From Stropharia rugosoannulata (taxonomy: Eukaryota; Basidiomycota; Agaricomycetes; Agaricales; Strophariaceae): a DNA stretch of 64,000 nt. Shown here piece after piece: positions 22,329-33,701 of this stretch. Below the pieces are notes generated by a model. It was not told the origin of the DNA. It saw nothing but the letters and a program-made list of their open reading frames with translations, and searched no databases. The stretch spans positions 2,666,001-2,730,000 of the forward strand of contig JANCIK010000010.1 in NCBI GenBank assembly GCA_028532985.1. The letters run 5' to 3'. A program made the position numbers and the translations under genes. Position 1 is the stretch's first letter. Each line of letters begins with the position of its first letter.

Positions 22329-23912
22329 TCAGTCAGATGCTACACGGATAACCACCTTCCCAATGTGTTTCTGCGATTCCAGATGGGCATATGCCTGAAC
22401 AGCTTCCTCATATTTGAAGACTTTGTCCACTATGGGGCGTGTCTTATCTGGGTTGGCCTCGATAGCGCGGTTCATATTTTTAAATCTAGAAGGAAGGGTA
22501 ACTTAGGCCCAGGACGCATGAAACCTGTAATCTAACTTACTGAGCCACGGATCCGATGTAAATGCCTCTAATCATCAGTGTCTTGGTCAGCGTAGGGAGA
22601 ACGATCTCCTCAGTTGCTGTTTTACTATCCTATTTTATTTTTTCGAGTGATGAATACGACGAAAATATCAAGCACATACTAGACCTTACCTGACTCAAAA
22701 AACCAATAACGTGGATACCCCCTCCAATTCTCGCCGCATTGATTGATTTGCCAAGGGTGCCTTGTCCTCCAACCTCGATTACATGATCGACGCCGCGACC
22801 CATTGTCTACCGCTCAGTTAGTACCACAACCTTGCAGTGTCTAATACTTCGCTCACAATTTTCAAAACCTCCTTGTCCCAGTCGGGAGTTTGCTTGTAAT
22901 TTATCAAGTGTTGAGCACCGTTCTTGGCCGCAATCTGTAATTTCTCGTTGGACGAAGACGTCGCGATTACGGTCGCTCCAGATGCCACGGAGAACTGAAG
23001 TCCGAACCTGTATATTGATTCAGGATACATATGCTACCATGAACACTTCTCCGCTCACATGGATACACCTCCGGTGCCCTGGACGAGCACTGTATCACCC
23101 GACTTGACTGGATTTGGGCCGTATAAAGCCGCATAGGCGGTTAAGGCAGCACAACTGTAAATTATTGAAGTTAGATCACTTCTATTAGTGACTGATTGGA
23201 AAGAAAAGCTAAACACAAACGGCAGTGTAGAAGCCTCTTCGTATGTCAAGTGTTCGGGAATCTTAACCAGAGCCTACGGTGAACGGGATTATTTTTAATT
23301 AAATCGATATTTCTGACGGTCAAGGATATTCGAAAACGTACATGCGCAGGGAAATTCCTGTACTGCGTCAAGACACCGGGACTCTGACCACCCAAAGATG
23401 TTTGAATAATTTCTTCGTTTGTATCTCCGTCAAGATGGTCTGTGCTGAAATTGGAACAGACTCTGTCTCCCTTCCGCCAGTGTTTCACATCTGAACCAGC
23501 CGCGATGACCTCTCCAGCCATGTCAGAGCATGGCACCAGATTAGGTTTCCTACAACAGCGATACTAAAATCAGCTTCGGCGCTAGCTAGCACGACTTCAA
23601 TACGCTTAGACATACCCAACTGGGTAAACCCCTGTTGTGATAGTAAGATCACGATACTGGGCGTATTTAGCACGCCTTGACTTGCAATACGGGGGATAAA
23701 CGATACAACACGTACCTGAAGAGAAACGGCATGTACTTTAACCAGCACTTCGATTGCCTTCGGCGCTGGAACAGGGGCCTCCCGTATTTTCAGGCTCTTG
23801 TACGTTCCTATCTGAACATTTATAGTGTTGGTATCGAATTTGTTCGGGAATTTTAATAATACATTACCTCAGGAAGGACATATTCGCGGGTGGTTTTTGG
23901 CAGAGCAGACAT
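22329..23912 (-). CDS. Zinc-free MDR oxidoreductase (quinone-reductase-like)
   Basis: Ten exons (23912-23868, 23811-23716, 23656-23616, 23549-23342, 23273-23221, 23154-23059, 23007-22857, 22806-22685, 22624-22541, 22485-22329) yield 350 residues in one frame. The N-terminal GroES-like domain has [12 protein letters not shown] and [14 protein letters not shown]. The nucleotide-binding domain has [12 protein letters not shown] (near residue 173), and the C-terminus reads H-I-G-K-V-V-I-R-V. The catalytic-zinc ligands and the four-cysteine lobe of classical alcohol dehydrogenases are absent, so it belongs with the zinc-independent NAD(P)H:quinone reductase-like group. The substrate cannot be read from sequence. 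A 13-bp inverted repeat lies about 80 bases upstream of the start. Confidence 0.88.
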
Positions 23913-23990
23913 TCTAGGTTCAGACCGGTTCAGAGGGCAGGTCTCCTGGATAGCGTAAATAATGATGGTAGAGTACCTTTTTATCTGGAA

Positions 23991-24054
23991 GAAGTGAAAT
24001 CTTGACTAATTTCCAGGTAGTTCTGTTTTACTTGATCGACAAAGATTTCACTTC
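23991..24054. repeat. 13-bp inverted repeat upstream of oxidoreductase gene
   Basis: GAAGTGAAATCTT at 23991-24003 is repeated as its exact complement AAGATTTCACTTC at 24042-24054, with 38 bases between. It lies 79 bases 5' of the oxidoreductase start codon and could be a regulatory dyad or the ends of a tiny element. A further CGTGAAATCG word sits at 24060-24070. Confidence 0.6.
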
Positions 24055-24759
24055 TGCACACGTGAAATCGTCATAATGGTCTTCAACCGCACCACAGTGG
24101 TACCATTTATTTCTGGTATAATTACGCCCAGCGAAGTTGGGGTGAAGGAGGTGGAATTTGAGCTATTCAGGAGATATTCGTGTTGTAGACAATGTACAAG
24201 AATATTCAAGACCAGCGCCGATCGCTGAAGCGCTGAAGACTGTAGTGATTGCCGACCACGCCGGAATAAGTATTGTATTCAACCTCTTGTGGAGGCGCTT
24301 GTTTTCCTGACTTCTCGAATTTCCAGATTTTAGATGTGTGGTAAAGTCATGTCATTCGTGGCAGACATATTTCTCCCCCCTTGGAACAGAAAAGTATATA
24401 CAAGTGACATACATAATATGTACACCTAAAAACGATTTAGACGTTTTGATTGTACAAACTTAATAAAAGACCAACAACTTGCTTTTCTTTTCATTGAGCT
24501 TCTCCGATCATCTACGCGTAAACATAGGATCCGTGCAGGAGTCTATGTCTCGAGCGTAACACTCGTTGATTCAGGAAGGATGATTTCATCTTCTAGTCCA
24601 ATTCAAGCACCACGTTACAGACTCACCAATGTGCAGTTAGAAACCAAGAATATTAAGATAGCTATGTATGTTGTCACGCAACCTATACTACATGTCCTAA
24701 ATCGGTGTTACAGACGCAAAGACTGGATATAGATATCTAATAGCTCCGGAGGAACCGGC
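24055..24759. other. Intergenic spacer
   Basis: No coding signal. It lies between the 5' end of the oxidoreductase gene and the 3' end of the DCN1-like gene. Confidence 0.45.
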
Positions 24760-25993
24760 TCACGCGCCAGAAGTGAGACGTTTTTTGCTGTATTCCACAA
24801 AATCGTCGATCGTCGATGGCCAAGCGGCTTTAGAGAATCAGTCAGATGAAGTATCCGAGCAACGCAACGGATGTCTTATGAAATGACATACCTTCCATAT
24901 CATAGTTGGAGAATTTAGAGTCGATCGAACGAACAAAGTCCAGGAACTAAAGATGAAGTCAGCATAAGATGAAATTCGATCAGGAAAAAGACAGCGAGTG
25001 TGCCAGTGACGCGAATGCAAGCAGGAAAGGAAACTCACCATAATCCAGGTGTCCTTGCTTATACCCTTTCCCCCCTTCTGTGTCAGAAAATCGAACCACC
25101 ACTGGGTGAATTCTTCTTTCCAGCCTTCCTCGTCCATTTGCACATCCTGTTCGCCATCAGAAGACTTGAGATGGGCCAACGCCCCGCCTTTGAGGCCATG
25201 AGGCAACAAGAGACCCCAGAAAGCCACAGCCGAGTCAAGGGCTGAGGGAAATGATCAACATGACGAACGCAATTGCCACAACGAATTTAGCTTACCAAGA
25301 CTTCTCTGCCCTTCCGATCGTGCAAAGTCGAAGGTGTAGTTATACACCTTCTGGAAGTACAATGGGTCTGAAGTTAATTGATCTCGCAATCGCGCTAGCG
25401 CGTTCTGCATGCCCTGTATTGAGTCTACTCTGAGATCATAGCGGATGTGTTAATCCAAATAACAGCAGGAGTCAATGTTGACTCACCCTACGGCCTTCCA
25501 ACCATCTACCCATCCTTGTTTTGTCCATCGTCCCATTGATGGAGATTTCAGCTCGTACGCAATAGCGAGCAACACAACGTCTTCTGGATCCACTGCAAGA
25601 TCTTCGCAGAATTTAATTGTCCCATCGATGGTAATATCATCTTCTTCCGGGTCTTTTGATCAGAGTGACCTAGTCAGTATATAAAGTACTTGAAGCAAGA
25701 TCAGCTGCTCACCTTTGTACCTGTCGAACAACTGACCAAGTTTGCTCGTTGATGGTGGGGCAACATGGTTTCGTCTTGACGAGCTGGAAAACGCCGCAGG
25801 GTTTGTATAAAAGGCGTCAATGGCGATGTCCAATCGCTTGTGTGCCTCCAGGAATTTGCGCGCGTCCTTGGTACTAATCAACGGCGCGATCAGCAAGATA
25901 GAATCGCATTAGAATGAGTACTCGGAAGACATACGAGGCACCTGTAATGGCACAGAACTGTGAAATATCGTTGTCGAGCTTCTTATCGGGCAT
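24760..25993 (-). CDS. DCN1-like protein (cullin neddylation co-E3)
   Basis: Seven exons (25993-25935, 25873-25713, 25652-25487, 25429-25296, 25241-25039, 24946-24892, 24827-24760) give 281 residues. The N-terminus is a UBA-like three-helix domain (about 5-45: Q-F-C-A-I-T-G-A-S-T-K-D-A-R-K-F-L-E). The rest is the Cullin-binding PONY domain (about 75-275) with the landmarks D-G-T-I-K-F-C-E-D-L-A-V-D-P-E-D-V, F-A-R-S-E-G-Q-R-S-L, K-D-T-W and S-N-Y-D-M-E-G-A-W-P-S-T-I-D-D-F-V-E-Y. Family members bring Nedd8-charged Ubc12 to cullins and so control cullin-RING ubiquitin ligases. Length and domain order are those of yeast Dcn1 and human DCUN1D1. The start chosen gives the UBA domain directly. Confidence 0.92.
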
Positions 25994-28600
25994 AGCGAGA
26001 AGGTAGGATAAGTCTAAAGGCTTATGCTTGTGACGTTGAATGACCGCGGAACGGTTCAGCAGCTCGTATGAGGCGGAAGGCTTGCGATCGCTTCACGTGC
26101 CGCCGGCGTGAGTGCGTCTATTTTTTATATCTTCTGCCAAAGGCATTGCGTTTGACTTTAGTCCAGGGTGGTGCTGTGAGCAACGTTTTTGTGACCTAGA
26201 GTGTGAAGATAAAGTCATATACATAATATACTGTGAGGCTTTGCTGATATAACGGTTAAGCTTGAGAAAGCTTTGCAAGAAGGTACGGGCCGGGGTGAGT
26301 TTTTCGGCATGTTGCGAGCGGACTTGGCGGACTTTCAAATCAGAAGTTGAACCAAAATAACACAAAACGCTGCCGTTGTAATGTTGACTTCTCTCTCCTC
26401 GTGAAGTTCTTACTTCTTTTCTCTTTGTGCGGTAACGTTCTGGGTAACGTACTGCGGAAGCATCTACTGCAGTCGATCTCTCGTTCATCAGAAGGCTCGT
26501 TTATTCCATTTTGCTTGTTGCGAGACCGACTAAACCACCCGCTGCTCGGGTAATCCCTTCCTGGACCAGGGGACCGGTGGGATCGATCCTTCTATGTCTC
26601 TTCTACTGAATGTTCTTAGACATACCTATTTGTGAGGTCCAGACAGACTACAGTCGGCGACAGTGGCCATGCCCACGTTTGACAGGACACCCCTTGGACA
26701 CCCTTGCACTAGAATTGAATTGGTATCATTGATCTCCAAAGGCTGCGTTTTATGTCTGAAATACGACACGTCAATCACTCAGTTTTATTCAACCTTCTTG
26801 ACAGCGTCTGCCATTTCATTGAATGGAATACTCGGGCCGCCGGTTTTGCACCCTTGATTATCTTTAGGCCGGTCTAACACCCCTCAATTCGACGTCATGG
26901 CATGGAGGGTTTTGACAGATCATGCTTCAAGATGAAAGTCAAGAACTATCATGAACATCTGTGCCACCGTCGCTATGTACCTAACCGAGGCCCCCAATCT
27001 CTCAGGCTCTGGCGGACATGCTTCCACCGATAGCTACCGCCTGCCTTTCATGGATATGGACGGCTCGTAGAACATCAGGCGACTAGTCACTAGTGACTTA
27101 CTTCTGGGCTCCTCACTCTGACATGACATGTCATCTGGTTGCGACACACATATAAATGATTACTCGGACTTTGTCTGATCTACATTGGTTTAAAACTACC
27201 GAGCTTATTTTCGCCCGCTCCAGTGTTCCCCACATGCGTTTGCATCATATCGCCATCTGTTGGTCGGCGTGCTATTCAGTTATAGACAGACAGGCAGCTG
27301 CACGATTACAGCTATCTTTCTGTCCTGCTTCCCTGAAATTAGCCCCGCCGCCGAACGTCTGATATCGCACTTGTCACTTTTGGAGATCTTTCCGCCAGGT
27401 CCATATGCTACATCCATTGAATTCTGAGGCCGTGCGTCGTGTGAAGCACTTCCACAAGCTTCCGCCCCTTTGCGTCGTCTTCGTATCAGCAGATCCTGGG
27501 TCATCGAGCCCGGGATAGCACAATCAGCGCCCACGCAGTCCATGCCGACCCCGTTACCGCGAAGCCGGCTGCGTTATCGCTTCGCGGCGAACTTATTCTG
27601 ACTGTAGAGGCACCCTGCGGTTACGTCGGGAAATACGCACTAAACATCCACGATCATCAGAAAGTGGATGGGAAACAACTCTCGGGTTCTGTGACTCCCT
27701 CGCACGCCTGGCATCGGTACGACGGCAGTATCTCGCTCCATTCTTTCTCCAGACTTTTATGTACGCCTGCTCGTCACCTGAGGTATCCCATTAATACAAG
27801 GCCGGTGAGATGAATTCAACCGAGTATTACAACGGTGACTTTCCCGGTATCCGAGAAATTTGTATCACTGTATCCGGATGACATTGCCCATTTTATGGGG
27901 CGCCCCTGCCATCTCACATCCTCATTTTGTCAATGTCCAGCTAATACGGATTTGTTCTCTACAAATGATGTTGGAGCTGCACTGACAGGCCGATGTCGGA
28001 GTGAACTGGCATGTACTGTTGCCCGGCGCAGTTGTCATTGAAGACACGCAGCTGACGCGCTATTCCGAATCACCGCTTGCGCGACCAATAGACATCGCTA
28101 AACTCGTCCCCCACTCACGACTGTACTTCCCCTTTACAGTAGTTTGAAAGGCTTTCTTGTCTAATTTCTGTCTTCATTTACGCAGGCCTGGAATAGCTCA
28201 CTTCATAGATGTTTCACCATAGAGACTTGTATCAACGTCGCACGAACGTTATGTGCTATACCGTCCAGAAATGTCATGGCCCATGACTGATTATTGCTTC
28301 TGGTGTACGCCGCTCGGCGCTGCGCTGAGTACGGCGCAGGTCACCAGGAAGATGAAATAGATGGCCTGCGTGTAAAGCTAATTACCTTTATCAGCGGGCA
28401 GTTATAATTAGCACGATTAGTGCCGTCTATTTTGGGGTTCATCTACCAAGTCGGTGCGAAATGAGGTGCTAGGCGTGTATCTAATCGATATACATAAGTA
28501 GGTACTCTGGAAGACTGTACAGATAGGCTATATAAGAAGCCCTAGATCGGAATCTGGGAGTCTTATTGAAGTTGAATTGCCGCAACTAGCTCAAAGTTGC
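25994..28600. other. Gene-poor spacer
   Basis: Short open frames only. The first few hundred bases are the probable promoter of the DCN1-like gene. No domain, RNA gene or terminal repeat is seen. From about 26900 the sequence becomes gradually richer in GC. Confidence 0.45.
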
Positions 28601-31600
28601 AGTTAGCGTGGCGTTGTGCGACCCCTGCTCGGACGGCTGCTTAATCTCGCCAGCGCAGGGAGGCTTTAGGCCTATACTTCAGCCTTCGTTCGCCGCAGCG
28701 TATGTACGCGCCGCGGAGATTGGCCGCTGCGAGCAGGACGCCGTCTCTACATACCGGCTACATATGTAAGCATTTACGTACACGGGTCCTGGTGGGTAAT
28801 GGAACTGGGAAGTGGAGACGGCATCAGCAGACCCAGACTCCATCAGCTCCTCGAGGCACTCGCTCACCCTGGGAAGACGTTATCTGTCAAGACACAGCCT
28901 TCCTGGGTCCCGAAGAGAACCATGCAGCGCGCCGTGCGGGCACACAATGCGTCGTTATGAAATACATAATTTCCCCAGTCAGGGCACAACGAGGTCCGGC
29001 CATGACAGCGCCTGATTCGGCATGAATGACCTCACGCGCGCGTAAATAAGGGCACTTGTATGTAAGGCATTCGTGTAAATACACTATCCGGTGGTGTGGC
29101 GCACCGCAATCACGATGGCGTGCTTTCCAACTCAGCGGCGGTGGGTCGGGACTACGTTCGGACGGTCGCGCGCCTGTCTGTGTATTCATTCATCCAGTCT
29201 CAGGTAGGCCATCATGCATCATGCATCAGCAAGCAACGGCGTCTCCTGTCCCAGAGCCTCGCCGCGAGGCGCGAACGCGGACAGAAGGCAGAAAGAAGGC
29301 CCACGGGACATCTGTTCTATCGCCCCGCAGAAGAGGCTCGAGATCCGTCGCCCAAATGAACGCATGACACCTGTGTCCATTAACGCGCACATATGTACAT
29401 AGCCTCGCGGCGAGCGGCGATCACTCACAGGACGCGAGAAGCGCGCGTGAGCGGGCGATCCGGGGTGCTGGCCTGCCATCCCTTCTGTGCCCGCTGCTCA
29501 GATGCGCTGCCGGTGCTTCGCAATCTCCACCAACGCCGCTTTTCGAGCCTATCGGCGCGCCTGGGCCATGGGGCGGATGTGCGTCGTCCGAGGGCGGTGT
29601 CCTTCGCGACGCAGCCCGTTCACAGTCAAAAAGCATGCTGTCCGGCTAGCGCGCGGTGCGGCGAACCTGCATAACTAACTAGCTATCAGTGCTACGCTGG
29701 CGTCTCTCAATGCCTGCCTAAATCATGCAGCCTTTTTCTCGAACCGCCGCAGTCAGCCTTAGCTGTACATGATTCATTTGCATACATATTATGTACTTTT
29801 CTTTTTAGCAAGCTTCCCGAAATGGTATATGATCAGCGCATCATGTGCGGTGCGCCACGAGTACGACGTCGGAGGGAAGCCGACAGGAAGGCGTTCATCG
29901 TACATATCCAGTTACTTGGTTCGGCGCGCACAATGCACATGGAAGCGAAGGCGGCACCCATTCAAATTATGTACATACATACATACGTGCTCCGCGAAGC
30001 CGATCGTGATGGGTACTACGTACGTACGTACACAGTTCCGCAAGACGTGATCAATGTTAATGTGCCAGTGGCAACTAGGGTAGCTCTACACTCGTACGAG
30101 TCAGGTAAGCGCCGCGTCAGGGCAAGATGTGCGTCAGTCGGCCACGGGGCACGGCGGCGCCACAGCGCTCAGAGTCAAGGTTGACGCAGGCCCCGAAGAA
30201 GGTTTGCGGCGTCGGAGTACTTAACGGGTCTTTACATACTTAATTCTGTTATACTTTTTCGTACATAACACTAACTAAACAGTGACTAACAATAACACTA
30301 ATACTCTAGTAATAGTAATAGCGTCGGTCGCGTGTCCGGCCCTGCTCATTTTCAGTATCTAATCATTTCGCTCCAAATTCTGCGCAAGTCTGGAGTCAGC
30401 CTGGAAGCTACTATATTTAATGCTCTCGGCATATGTGCGTACGTTTGCTGCGTTGCTCCGTGGCTCCACCTCTCTCATCCCTCTCCACATTTCCCACTAT
30501 GTATGTAGTTCCAAGTTCTCACAGGTTCCCACCAGGTCCGGGTGACATGTACTCGACGGAGCTTCCAAACTAGGCGTAAATATCCAAATTTGGCAAGTCT
30601 AAAAACGTACATCCGACTCTCCACCTTGAACTCATCTAGTCAGTGTTAGTTCCGTCACCAAATTCTAGGGAAATGTTCTCTCCAACACACATCACTCATC
30701 ATTCCCCATCAACAAGCTTACCGTCACTCAGAGGATCATAGCACCACACTTGTATACGTACGTGAAATACGCACCCCGGGAGTAGTATGCAACGTACAAT
30801 ACATGGACCAGCCCCAGATCTATTTATAGCATTGCGTTTGATACTTGGACCCAGGCAGACCTGCAAGCGCCCGGGCACCCGCGGCGGCCGTGCGTGGGTG
30901 CCTATGGTAAGGGTGTGTGGAACTCCGAATGCAGATGTGTGTACATACTTAGTAAGTACCAGATCACCGAGCCCCACGTGGGCATGCAAGGACGCTCGAT
31001 AATGTAATTTATGTAAAACAGTACATACATGTCTTTCGATGTCTCCACCGTACATATTCAACTACATATTGCTTTTCTGCCGCCCTGGACTCCGGACTCC
31101 TGCAGCGCTGCCTGTCAGGTGTCTTCGCCCGAGGGGATAATATGGCAGGGCACTCACTGACCGAGTCTGAGCAGCCACCAGTCCTCCATTCTCCGGCGTT
31201 CCTGTGTATACCATTGCACACGTACACATTCCCATAAATACATATCATCATGAACGCTCGGTACATACGCTTCGTATACTAACTACATGCGTGCATACCG
31301 TCCCGCACTTCATTCCACGTTTTCATACGGCACACCGTGTTCAAAATACATGCATACATACATACCGTACACTACCGTACACTACCGTACAGTAAGTATG
31401 TACATATGTACTTACTTATTTATGTCCATCATATATGTACATACATACCCAGACTACCCGCCCCCAGCCGTACCCGTGTGCCTCGTCGATCAGACGGCGG
31501 CGCGTTCTCTTAGCCCTATCTACTCTACATATCCACATCCAACTTCCCCTTCCAGCTCGCACGTCCAGGGGGCGAGCGCATTGCGCGACGCGGACCCGAA

Positions 31601-33701
31601 CACAAACCCTGTGGGCCATTCCCGTCCATTCCTGCCCATTCCTGCCTACTGCCTAAATATCAATCCCGCCTAAATATCAACCCCGCCCAATCAAGTCCAA
31701 TCCTACCAAACCCTGCCAGACCGTGCCAGACCCTGCGCGCTCAGGCTCAGCCGTCCAAGCCTCAACCCCAATAGGGTGCGTATCCAAGTGCCGCCAAGTT
31801 CCAACGACGCGGACTTTCAATGTCCAACGGAGAACTCGTAGGACGGCAAGATCGCATCAATGAGTAGCTGAACACTTGGACACTTGGACAGATGGGTACA
31901 TGGGTACTGGATCACTTGGGCACAGCAGCATCGCATCGAACAATGCTAAAGAGCATGCCCCGGCGGCATCACAGCGTCGCGACATCGCGCATCGCGCATC
32001 CGGACACTGGGGATCTTGTCTACATCGTAAATGCTTATGCAGTCCTCCCAGCCGCCGGCGCCCGCGTTTCCCCATGCATACATGTGTGCATACTGCTTCA
32101 TATCTCTTACCTTATGTCTACATATGCTACGCTCCGCTCATCTCCCGCTCTCGCTCACTGTGCTCATCATGAGCGCTGGACCATTGCCAGTTCACGCTGA
32201 TCCCATGCCATACCGTCCTGCAAGTGACACGCGTGTCCGACTTTCCTCTAATCCAACTGTTTCATTAACGTCTATTAGTATGCACAAGATGCGATGCAAT
32301 AGTACATGAAAGTACATAGTCTGTATGTAGACAAACCTATAATAAACTGCGAAAAGATAAAAGCACACTCCGGATCCCACACGGCGAACACGGCGCTTCC
32401 CCACTCTCTCTCTCTCCGCACGGCACGGCACGGCGCGGCACGGCGCGGAAGCACATACAATGCCGAACGGCACAATACAACTGTATTAAGCACACTTCAC
32501 CACGACGGAAGTACGTACACTATAAGTACAACCACGCGAACGCGTGTTTTGGATTGCCTCTACAGGGTACATACACGAATCATGTATATAATATATATGT
32601 TGAACTTGAACTTGCTCTACTACATCATGTATGTACGGACCGGACAGATGCGATTCGATGCGGTAGCTATAATAAAGAAAAACGACGAAAAGAAGAAAAC
32701 GACGAAAACGAGGGGTAGAACAAGAGACGAGACAAGAGACGAAACAAGAACAAGAGACAAAGCTGACAATGATAATAGAAAAATACGAGACGAGAAGAGA
32801 CGAGACGAGACGATCGAGATATATAGTATAGTATAGTATAGTATAGTAGACGACAATGACGATGACAACGATGATGATGGTAATAGAACAAAACAACTGA
32901 AACCGAATCGACGCAAGACGCAAAAAAAAAACGCAGATACCGAGCACTCTAACCGCGCCCGGGAGTCTACTGCGTGGGCCGCGTCGCGTCTCGGTGCGGT
33001 TCGCGTCCGGCGGGGTAGGTGGGTGGGTAGGTCAGCGCATGTTTAGCGGCGCGCAGCGCTTTAAGCGAGCGGGCGGGCAGGACGGAACTCTGAACGTAGC
33101 GTGGCGTGGCGGGCAGGACGGTACACCACCATAAACCCGGACGCGGACGCGGGCGCGTGTGGTATGTACACAATTCCGAAAGACCCATGCGGAGCATACA
33201 ATCTTGAAGAAGGCGTACAAGGCAGAGGGGCAGGTACGTTGAAGGCGTCGGCGTACGTGTTATGGCGTTGCAGACGCGAGGCAAGGTCGTTGCAGGCGGG
33301 CGGTCGATCAGATGACGCTTCGAACGAATGGGGGGGCGGACGGGCGGGCGGGTGGGTAGGTGCAGACGCGACGCGAGGAGGCAGGCGGACGGGCAGGCGT
33401 GCGGAAGACGGGGCGGACGACGCGACGCGAGGAGGCAGGCGGCGGGCATCAAATGGGCCGGCGGGCGGGTAGAAGGGTAGAAGGGTAGAAAGGCGCAGCG
33501 TGGTGAGGGGAACAGGGGGCGGAGCAGAACTCCATCAAGTCAAGTCAAGTCAAGTTCGTACCTCTTCACCCTCCTCTCCCCCTTTCCTCTTTCCTCCCAC
33601 CTCTCCACCTCCATTGCACCTCTTCCCCTCTCCTACACCTGTCCATTGCACGTCCATTGCACGTCCATTACACCCCCAAACCCCCAAAAACCCAAACCAA
33701 C
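28601..33701. other. GC-rich gene-poor block with TACA/TGTA repeats
   Basis: This 5-kb stretch has many short overlapping open frames on both strands, as expected of GC-rich non-coding DNA, but none carries a recognisable domain or forms a credible spliced gene. It is punctuated by runs of CATACATACATA, GTACGTACGTAC and similar words (for example near 29975, 30020, 31350 and 31380) and by short tandem arrays: GGCACGGCAC near 32410, GACGAGAC near 32720, TATAG near 32820 and CAAGT near 33540. The composition differs sharply from the regions left of 26 kb. Confidence 0.5.
32821..32848. repeat. (TATAG)n microsatellite
   Basis: About five tandem copies of TATAG occur directly after a purine-rich (GACGA)-type tract at 32690-32815. 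Confidence 0.8.
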
